Below are positions 6,381-11,839 of a stretch of DNA of 11,839 nt, piece by piece. Origin of the DNA: an uncultured Collinsella sp. (lineage in GTDB: Bacteria > Actinomycetota > Coriobacteriia > Coriobacteriales > Coriobacteriaceae); the NCBI GenBank assembly GCA_959599615.1, contig CAUGKA010000051.1, positions 1-11,839 on the forward strand. Reading direction: 5' to 3'. The notes under the pieces were generated by a model, which was not told the origin of the DNA, ran no database searches, and saw only the letters and a list, made by a program, of their open reading frames with translations. Position numbers and translations under genes: made by a program. Within the stretch, counting starts at the first letter, position 1; each line of letters begins with the position of its first letter.

Positions 6381-7197
6381 GGTCGATCACGTCCAGGCAG
6401 GCCTCGATGGGCAGGCCGGCCGACTTGTCCTCTTGGTCGGCATTGCGCTCGATAAGCTCAGCCACCACACGCATGGCATCGGACGTCGCGCGCTGCAGAC
6501 TCCAACCTGCCATAACGCGGCCGACGAGCACCGCCGAGAACGTGTCGCCCGTGCCCGGGAAATAGACCGGAATGAGCTCAAAGGGAATCGTGAAGTACTC
6601 CCCCGCTACATGGTCGTAACCGATAACCGCGTTCGTGCCATTGACCACGGCGCTCGTAATGACCACCGACTTGGCACCCAACTCGCGCACGGCGTCCACA
6701 AGGGCGCGGGCCTCATCGGGCGTGATCTGCTCTGCAATAGGCGTATCGGCGAGCAGACAGGCCTCGGTGTAGTTGGGCACCGCGTAGTCCGCGCACTCCA
6801 GCAGGTGCCGCATGAGGCCAATCGTGGACTCGGGCACGCCGGCATAGAGCTTGCCGTTGTCACCCATGATGGGATCGACGAACACCTTGGTGCCCTTTTG
6901 CGCACGGCGGTGGCAAAAGTCCGAGATGATACGCGTCTCTTCCTCGGTCACGATAAAGCCGGTCGAGATGGCGTCGAACTCAAAGCCGAGCTCCTCCCAG
7001 ATAGCGAGGCTTTGACGCACGTACTCGGTGGTGTCGTGGATGTAGAACTTGGGGTAGTTGAGCGTGTCAGAAACGAGCGCCGTCGGCAGGTTATGGATAC
7101 GGTAGCCCATGTGCGACAGCACCGGCAGCATGGCGGAAAGCGCGACCTTGCCGTAACCGCACATATCGTTAACCAGCAGCAGCTGAGTATTCTTCAT
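6373..7197 (-). CDS. pdxY: Pyridoxal/pyridoxamine kinase (PdxY type, ribokinase fold)
   Basis: Vitamin B6 salvage kinase that phosphorylates pyridoxal or pyridoxamine with ATP in the cytosol. At 274 residues it has the normal length. Features in order are VNDMCGYGKVALSAMLPVLSHMG (9-31), LPTALVSD (37-44), FDAISTGF (74-81), VFVDPIMGDNGKLY (105-118), VPNYTEACLLA (140-150) and the ribokinase anion-hole/catalytic motif PGTGDTFSA (214-222) with Asp218 as likely base. This pattern matches the pyridoxamine kinases of Gram-positive anaerobes better than the shorter enterobacterial forms. The ATG has AAGGGAGA about 7 nt upstream. It is the first gene of a two-gene leftward operon with the TIGR04076-like gene. 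No PLP synthase gene is visible, consistent with salvage. Exact vitamer preference is not readable. Confidence 0.88.
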   Translation of the reverse strand: MKNTQLLLVNDMCGYGKVALSAMLPVLSHMGYRIHNLPTALVSDTLNYPKFYIHDTTEYVRQSLAIWEELGFEFDAISTGFIVTEEETRIISDFCHRRAQKGTKVFVDPIMGDNGKLYAGVPESTIGLMRHLLECADYAVPNYTEACLLADTPIAEQITPDEARALVDAVRELGAKSVVITSAVVNGTNAVIGYDHVAGEYFTIPFELIPVYFPGTGDTFSAVLVGRVMAGWSLQRATSDAMRVVAELIERNADQEDKSAGLPIEACLDVIDHE

Positions 7198-7338
7198 GAG
7201 GGTCTCCCTTGTTTCGGGCGCGGCGCGGCAGCGCCACAGTGCGACTAAGTGTAGCGCAGGGGACGTTGTGAACGGGCGCCGGCACCGCAGAGGACGAATT
7301 GTTGCGGAAAGGTTACGGGAAGGAGGAAGTTAGTCGTT

Positions 7339-7407
7339 GGGGACGTTCTTAAATGACTAGTCGACACAAGGAGTGTCCCCAAATGCCGGCACATAAGGAA
7401 CGTCCCT
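7339..7407. repeat. REP/BIME-like cluster of GGGAC...TCCTT units
   Basis: Two minus-strand units start GGGACGTTCCTTATGTG (from 7406) and GGGACACTCCTTGTGTC (from 7379), agreeing at 13 of the first 16 positions. A third unit, GGGGACGTTCTTAAATG (7339-7355), runs the opposite way. The outer GGGGAC/GTCCCC (7339-7344, 7375-7380) form an inverted repeat around an almost central 8-bp palindrome GACTAGTC (7355-7362). The arrangement resembles REP/BIME elements spread by REP-associated transposases. No such transposase gene is in the window. Confidence 0.55.
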
Positions 7408-7439
7408 AAGTGCCGCTCGAACATAATAAGTTTGGTACC

Positions 7440-7468
7440 TTGACATTTATTTACCGTGCTCCTAAATT
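7440..7468 (+). promoter_or_regulatory. Sigma70-type promoter of the marR-ABC operon
   Basis: A consensus -35 TTGACA (7440-7445) is followed after exactly 17 bp by TAAATT (7463-7468), 4 of 6 matches to TATAAT. It lies 55 bp upstream of the marR start codon in an AT-rich stretch. Confidence 0.75.
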
Positions 7469-7502
7469 GGTTAGGCACAAAACAATTCAACTACCTAACT
7501 AA
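7465..7502 (+). promoter_or_regulatory. Putative MarR operator overlapping the -10 and transcription start
   Basis: TTGGTTAGG (7467-7475) and CCTAACTAA (7494-7502) form an inverted repeat with 8 of 9 pairs. Nested within it, AATTG (7465-7469) and CAATT (7483-7487) form a perfect 5-bp pair with 13-nt spacing. A bound dimer here would block RNA polymerase, as in autorepressed marR operons. Which of the two repeats is the true site is not decided by the sequence. Confidence 0.5.
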
Positions 7503-7523
7503 AGAAAGGAGCGAAGCTTAGAT

Positions 7524-8027
7524 ATGTGTGTTGAACCACTCGTCCTTCCGCATGAGCCCGGCGGTGACCCGTCGCAACCGGTAGACATACCCGAAGCGGT
7601 CAGCGCCGAAGACAAACTCGCCAAGCGCATCCTGAGCGGCCTGGGCTTTTGCGGCCATTACATGCATTTTCATGGCGGAGGCGTGTCCGGCAAGGCGCCC
7701 ATCATCTGCCTGCTGGCCAAGCAACCCGGCGGCGAGATGTCGCAGCAGGAGCTCGGCATGCACTTTGACCTCAAGCCGGGATCGCTTTCCGAGATCCTGT
7801 CCAAGCTCGAGCTCAACGGCCTCATCGAGCGCAGCCGTAACCCCAAGGATCGACGGCAGCTCACCATTCGCCTGACCGAAACCGGCCGGGAAAACGCCCG
7901 CATCGACCAGGCAGCCCGCATTCGCTTTAGAGAACGGGCCTTTAGCGCGCTCACCCACGACGAGCGCGAGGACCTCGCCGAAATGCTCGACAAAATCCGC
8001 GTAACCTGGGAGGAACTGGATGATTAA
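7524..8027 (+). CDS. MarR-family transcriptional regulator
   Basis: A 167-residue winged-helix regulator, expected to act as a dimeric repressor released by small ligands. The winged HTH spans about residues 57-120: helix MSQQELGMHF (72-81), recognition helix LKPGSLSEILSKLELNGLIE (83-102) and wing RNPKDRRQLTIRLTETG (105-121). The first ~28 residues are an extension rich in Pro and acidic residues, longer than in most MarR proteins. The start at 7524 is preceded by AAGAAAGGAG at a rather long 12-nt spacing. Its stop overlaps the first ABC gene by 8 bp (ATGATTAA), making it the leader gene of a three-gene operon. It likely represses its own promoter, where inverted repeats overlap the -10. The ligand is unknown. 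Confidence 0.92.
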   Translation: MCVEPLVLPHEPGGDPSQPVDIPEAVSAEDKLAKRILSGLGFCGHYMHFHGGGVSGKAPIICLLAKQPGGEMSQQELGMHFDLKPGSLSEILSKLELNGLIERSRNPKDRRQLTIRLTETGRENARIDQAARIRFRERAFSALTHDEREDLAEMLDKIRVTWEELDD

Positions 8028-9864
8028 AACCCTCATGGGAAGCATCCGCGACTATATGAAAGTCACCGTTGCCACGCCGCTGCTCGTGCTTGGCGAGGTG
8101 CTCTGCGAGATGCTGATTCCATTTATCACCGCCAACCTGATCGACGCCATCAAAGACGGCGCCACCGTAGCCGAGATGCTTCCCACCGCAGGCTTTTTGG
8201 TGCTCATCGCGCTGACGTCGCTTGCTTTTGGCGCCGCGGCCGGCGTCACCTGCAGCCATGCGAGCTGCGGGTTCGCCAAGAACCTGCGTCACGACCTGTT
8301 CTACAAGATCCAGACGTTCAGCTTTGCCAACATCGATGAGTTCTCGAGCTCCTCGCTCGTCACGCGCCTGACCACCGACATCAACAACGTGCAGCAGGCC
8401 TTTATGATGATCATCCGTATCGCCGTGCGCGCGCCGCTGGTATTGATCTTCGCCTTTACCATGGCATTTATCATGGGCGGCAGCGTTGCCATGGTCTACC
8501 TGGTCATCATTCCGCTGCTGGGCTTTGGGCTGTTCTTTATCATCTTTAAGGTGCGCCCCATCTTCTCGCGCGTGTTCCACAAGTACGATGCCCTTAACGA
8601 GTCCGTCGAGGAAAACGTCACCGGCATGCGCGTGGTTAAGAGCTACGTACGCGAAGACTTTGAGAAGGAGAAGTTCGCGGCCGCCGCGCGCGATGTCCAG
8701 ATGGACTTCACCCGCGCCGAGAAGCTGCTCGCCTTTAACAACCCCATGATGAACATCTGCGTCAACGGCGCGTTTGTCGTCATCATCTACCTGGGCTCCA
8801 AGCTCATCATCACGAGCCAGGGCACGCTGTTCGACGTGGGCCAGCTCTCCTCGACCTTTACCTATGGTTTCCAGATTCTCATGAGCCTGATGCAGCTGTC
8901 GATGATCTTTGTCATGGTGACCATGGCCGACGAATCGGCACACCGCATTGCCGAGGTGCTGGCCGCCGAGCCCACGATCGCCGATCCCGCCGAGCCCGTG
9001 CTCGAGGTTGCCGACGGTTCCATCGACTTTGACCACGTGAGCTTTAAGTATTCCAAGCATGCGAAGCGCCAGGCGCTCGACGATATCGACCTGCACATTA
9101 CGAGCGGCGAGACCATCGGCATCATCGGCGGCACCGGCTCGGCCAAGTCCACGCTCGTTAACCTCATCGCCCGCCTGTACGACACCACCGAAGGCGCTGT
9201 GCGCGTGGGCGGCGTGGACGTGCGCGACTACGACCTGGACGCGCTGCGTCACCAGGTCGCCATGGTGCTGCAGAAAAACGTGCTGTTTAGCGGCACCATC
9301 GCCGAGAACCTGCGTTGGGGCGACCCGAACGCCACCGACGAGGAAGTCCGCGAGGCAGCGCATCTGGCCTGCGCCGACGAGTTTGTCGACGGTTTCCCCA
9401 AGGGCTACGACACCTGGATCGAACAGGGCGGCTCTAATGTTTCGGGCGGTCAGAAGCAGCGCCTGTGCATTGCACGCGCCCTGCTGCGTCGCCCCAAGAT
9501 CTTGATCCTGGACGACTCCACGAGCGCCGTCGACACCAAGACCGACGCAAAGATCCGCGCAGGACTGGCAAGCTATCTGCCCAACACGACCAAGCTCATC
9601 ATCGCCCAGCGCATCAGCTCCGTGCAGGACGCAAACCGCATCGTCGTCATGGAGGGTGGCCGTATCGCGCAGATCGGCAACCATGACGAGCTGCTTAAGA
9701 CAAGCGAGATCTACCGCGAGACCTTTACCTCGCAAAACAAGATGTCTGCCGAAGGTACGCAAGACGCCGACGACGTCTCTGGCGACGCGAACACGGCGGC
9801 AGACAACACCGACATGACCGCAACGCAAGCTCAGACCCAGGAAGGAGGCGAGGCCCATGAGTAA
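8020..9864 (+). CDS. Heterodimeric ABC exporter subunit with degenerate nucleotide-binding site (TMD-NBD half transporter)
   Basis: A 614-residue half-transporter: six-helix ABC exporter membrane domain (about 15-315) then a nucleotide-binding domain (about 333-572). Walker A is GGTGSAKST (370-378), with Ala375 for the usual Gly. The Q-loop is at Gln418 and the signature VSGGQ (474-478) is intact. Walker B reads ILILDD (494-499), so Asp499 replaces the catalytic Glu. The H-loop reads IIAQR, so Gln530 replaces the switch His. These changes identify it as the non-consensus partner of an asymmetric exporter of the LmrCD/BmrCD/TM287-288 type. A ~40-residue acidic Thr/Ala/Gln-rich tail (574-614) follows the domain. 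The ATG at 8020 has GGGAGGA 5 nt upstream. It overlaps both neighbours by 8 bp. Drug or lipid efflux is likely; substrate unknown. Confidence 0.95.
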   Translation: MIKTLMGSIRDYMKVTVATPLLVLGEVLCEMLIPFITANLIDAIKDGATVAEMLPTAGFLVLIALTSLAFGAAAGVTCSHASCGFAKNLRHDLFYKIQTFSFANIDEFSSSSLVTRLTTDINNVQQAFMMIIRIAVRAPLVLIFAFTMAFIMGGSVAMVYLVIIPLLGFGLFFIIFKVRPIFSRVFHKYDALNESVEENVTGMRVVKSYVREDFEKEKFAAAARDVQMDFTRAEKLLAFNNPMMNICVNGAFVVIIYLGSKLIITSQGTLFDVGQLSSTFTYGFQILMSLMQLSMIFVMVTMADESAHRIAEVLAAEPTIADPAEPVLEVADGSIDFDHVSFKYSKHAKRQALDDIDLHITSGETIGIIGGTGSAKSTLVNLIARLYDTTEGAVRVGGVDVRDYDLDALRHQVAMVLQKNVLFSGTIAENLRWGDPNATDEEVREAAHLACADEFVDGFPKGYDTWIEQGGSNVSGGQKQRLCIARALLRRPKILILDDSTSAVDTKTDAKIRAGLASYLPNTTKLIIAQRISSVQDANRIVVMEGGRIAQIGNHDELLKTSEIYRETFTSQNKMSAEGTQDADDVSGDANTAADNTDMTATQAQTQEGGEAHE

Positions 9865-11776
9865 GGCAACGACCGCCGAGCGCGCGCTCAACCGCAAGGG
9901 CGGCACCATGTCGCGCCTCATCAAGACGCTCTTTGGCTTCTATCCCGTGCTTTTGCCCCTCGTCGTCGCCGGCGTGGTGCTCTGCGCCATCATCAACTCC
10001 ATCGGCGCGACCTTCCTGCAGAGCGCCCTGCAAATTATTGGCGAATCGTGGCAGTCGGGCGATTGGGGAGCCGCGCAGCCCAAGATCGCGCAGCTCGTGA
10101 CCACCCTCGCCTGCATTTACGGCGTCGGCGTCCTGTCCTCGCTCTTCTGGAACCGCGCCATGGCTATCGTCACGCAGGGCTCGCTCGAGAAGCTGCGCGA
10201 GATGATGTTCAACCGCATGCAGGACCTGCCGATCCGCTACTTCGACACGCACCAGCGCGGCGATATCATGAGCCACTACACCAACGACATCGACACGCTG
10301 CGTCAGATGATCAGCCAGTCGCTGCCCAACCTGCTCATGACGATCATCATCATCGTCACGGTGTTCTTTATCATGCTGTACTACAGCGTGTGGATGTGCT
10401 TGGTCATCATCGCCGGCGTCGCCTTTATGACCTTTATGACCAAGCTGCTCGGATCCAACTCCGCGCGCTTCTTCATTGCGCAGCAGACCGAGCTTGGCGT
10501 GGTCGAGGGCCATATCGAGGAGGTCATGAACGGCCAGAAGGTCGTCAAGGCGTTCTGCCACGAGTCTGCCGCCGAGGCCGATTTTGACGAGCGCAACGAA
10601 AAGCTCTTCGAGGTCTCCCAGAAGGCCAACATGTACGCCAACATCCTCATGCCCATCCTTATGAACCTGGGCAACCTGCTCTACGTGCTGGTCGCACTGG
10701 CGGGCGGCATTTTCCTGGCGCTGGGCGTGCCCAACCTGAGTATCTCGGGCATGGCGCTGTCCATCGCCGTCGTGGTGCCGTTCCTCAACATGACCAAGCA
10801 GTTCTGCGGACAGATCGGCCAGATCTCGCAGCAGATCAACGCCGTGGTCATGGGCCTCGCCGGCGCCGACCGCATCTTTGAGCTCATCGACGAGAAGCCC
10901 GAGGCCGACGAAGGCTACGTGACGCTCGTCAACGCACAGGTGAACCCCGAGACTTGGGAGTTCGAGGAGGCTGACCACCACACCGGCATGTGGGCGTGGA
11001 AACATCCGCACCGCGCAACCGGCGAGATCGAGTACGTCCCGCTGCGCGGCGACTTGGTCATGGACAACGTCGACTTTGGCTACACCCCCGACCACGAGGT
11101 CCTGCACGGCGTGTCCGTGTTTGCCAAGCCGGGTCAGAAGGTCGCGTTTGTCGGCGCCACCGGTGCCGGTAAGACGACCATCACCAACCTCATCAACCGC
11201 TTCTATGACATCGCCGACGGCAAGATTCGCTACGACGGCATCAACGTCAATAAGATCCGCAAGGCCGATCTGCGCCGCTCGCTGGGCGTCGTGCTGCAGG
11301 ACGTGAACCTGTTCACCGGCACCGTGATGGACAACATCCGCTACGGCAACCTGGACGCCACCGACGAGGAGTGCATCGCAGCGGCCAAGCTCGCGGGCGC
11401 AGACGACTTTATCACCCGCCTGCCCGACGGCTACGACACCATGCTCACCGGCAACGGCGCACAGCTGTCTCAGGGCCAGCGTCAGCTAATTTCGATCGCC
11501 CGCGCCGCCGTCGCCGATCCGCCGGCGATGATTCTAGACGAGGCCACGAGCTCCATCGACACCCGCACCGAGGCCATCGTGCAGGCGGGCATGGATAAGC
11601 TCATGGAGGGCCGCACGACGTTTGTCATCGCACACCGCCTGTCCACCGTGCGCAACTCCGACGCGATCATCTGTCTGGACCACGGCCGTATCATCGAGCG
11701 CGGCAACCACGACGAGCTAATCGCCAAGCGCGGATATTACTACCAACTGTACACGGGAGCGTTTGAGCTGGAGTAG
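9857..11776 (+). CDS. Heterodimeric ABC exporter subunit with catalytic nucleotide-binding site (TMD-NBD half transporter)
   Basis: A 639-residue half-transporter that should pair with the preceding subunit. The membrane domain spans about 22-335 and the nucleotide-binding domain about 397-637. Walker A GATGAGKTT (433-441), Q-loop Gln481, Walker B AMILDE with catalytic Glu562, and switch His593 (VIAHR) are all intact. The signature is LSQGQ (537-541), with Gln for the first Gly. Thus its Walker motifs and the partner's VSGGQ make the active site, and its LSQGQ faces the degenerate one. Between the domains lies an insertion of about 50 residues (350-399) with a Trp/His-rich TGMWAWKHPHRATGE segment, which I recall from a subfamily of such exporters. 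The ATG at 9857 has AAGGAGG at 8-nt spacing; a later in-frame ATG at 9908 is less likely. It is the last gene of the marR operon. Confidence 0.95.
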   Translation: MSKATTAERALNRKGGTMSRLIKTLFGFYPVLLPLVVAGVVLCAIINSIGATFLQSALQIIGESWQSGDWGAAQPKIAQLVTTLACIYGVGVLSSLFWNRAMAIVTQGSLEKLREMMFNRMQDLPIRYFDTHQRGDIMSHYTNDIDTLRQMISQSLPNLLMTIIIIVTVFFIMLYYSVWMCLVIIAGVAFMTFMTKLLGSNSARFFIAQQTELGVVEGHIEEVMNGQKVVKAFCHESAAEADFDERNEKLFEVSQKANMYANILMPILMNLGNLLYVLVALAGGIFLALGVPNLSISGMALSIAVVVPFLNMTKQFCGQIGQISQQINAVVMGLAGADRIFELIDEKPEADEGYVTLVNAQVNPETWEFEEADHHTGMWAWKHPHRATGEIEYVPLRGDLVMDNVDFGYTPDHEVLHGVSVFAKPGQKVAFVGATGAGKTTITNLINRFYDIADGKIRYDGINVNKIRKADLRRSLGVVLQDVNLFTGTVMDNIRYGNLDATDEECIAAAKLAGADDFITRLPDGYDTMLTGNGAQLSQGQRQLISIARAAVADPPAMILDEATSSIDTRTEAIVQAGMDKLMEGRTTFVIAHRLSTVRNSDAIICLDHGRIIERGNHDELIAKRGYYYQLYTGAFELE

Positions 11777-11788
11777 GAACGGTTACTG

Positions 11789-11826
11789 ACGGAGGGTGCC
11801 CCGGGGCGTCGGGGTAATTCCTCCGT
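11789..11826 (+). terminator. GC-rich inverted repeat after the exporter operon
   Basis: ACGGAGG (11789-11795) pairs with CCTCCGT (11820-11826). Inside lies a perfect GCCCCGGGGC palindrome (11798-11807). It starts 13 bp past the last stop codon, where a terminator is expected, but the bases after it are not T-rich before the window ends. Rho-independent termination is therefore possible, not shown. Confidence 0.5.
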
Positions 11827-11839
11827 GCTCAAACATTCT

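Larger units (their letters stand above)
7198..7523. promoter_or_regulatory. Divergent intergenic region between pdxY and the marR-ABC operon
   Basis: No gene is seen in these 326 bp. The left third must hold the pdxY promoter; a TACACT (minus, near 7255) is a weak -10 candidate without a -35. The middle carries REP-like GGGAC units (7339-7407, plus a lone GGGGACGTT at 7259-7267). The right third carries the marR promoter, an operator candidate and the Shine-Dalgarno AGGAG (7507-7511). Confidence 0.7.

Noticed and set aside
7951..9924. Long minus-strand open frame (657 codons) opposite the first ABC subunit, and a similar one at 9725-11107
   Set aside because: They are antisense to clear ABC exporter genes. 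The translation is His/Asp/Val/Gly-rich with no recognisable domain, as expected from the complement of GC-rich codon bias.
1..11839. tRNA, rRNA, phage or insertion-sequence genes
   Set aside because: No cloverleaf, ribosomal RNA stretch, transposase or integrase motif was seen on either strand.

Overview
The window reads as chromosomal DNA of a GC-rich Gram-positive actinobacterium, most likely a gut Coriobacteriia member such as Collinsella. That placement is inferred from strong G/C third-position codon use, compact genes with 8-bp ATGA(T/G)TAA stop/start overlaps, Shine-Dalgarno sites, and dispersed GGGAC...GTCCC palindromes of the kind I associate with that group. No 16S or other marker gene is present to prove it.

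Left part (1-3729): a sugar-phosphotransferase unit. A divergent pair shares a 298-bp control region. Leftward run a family-4 glycosidase of the 6-phospho-alpha-glucosidase type (GlvA/MalA-like) and a PTS EIIC permease (GlvC/MalX-like, cut by the window edge before any EIIB domain). Rightward runs an RpiR-type (HTH + SIS) regulator. The gene content matches the Bacillus glvA-glvR-glvC set, so import and phosphorylation of a maltose-like alpha-glucoside followed by hydrolysis of the 6-phosphate is the likely role. A terminator-like hairpin lies between the glycosidase and the permease.

Middle (3790-7197): a low-molecular-weight protein tyrosine phosphatase (+); a AAA_14/DUF4143 ATPase (-) bracketed by two directly oriented ~75-bp hairpin repeats, with three 17-nt direct repeats spaced exactly 33 bp apart over its probable promoter; then a leftward two-gene operon of a PdxY-type pyridoxal/pyridoxamine kinase and a small Cys-rich TIGR04076-like protein overlapping by 8 bp.

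Right part (7198-11839): a 326-bp intergenic region with REP-like GGGAC units and a good sigma70-type promoter overlapped by inverted repeats. It drives a MarR regulator and two half-size ABC exporter subunits, the three genes linked by 8-bp overlaps. The two ABC subunits form a textbook asymmetric heterodimer: the first has lost the catalytic Glu and switch His, the second has a degenerate LSQGQ signature, so one ATP site is consensus and the other is not. The MarR protein probably represses the operon and may respond to the exported compound. A GC-rich inverted repeat follows the last gene.

The core genes belong to known families. The least explained structures are non-coding: the repeat-bracketed ATPase module with its 33-bp-phased promoter repeats, the palindrome cluster at the rpiR/GH4 divergent promoter, and the REP-like units.
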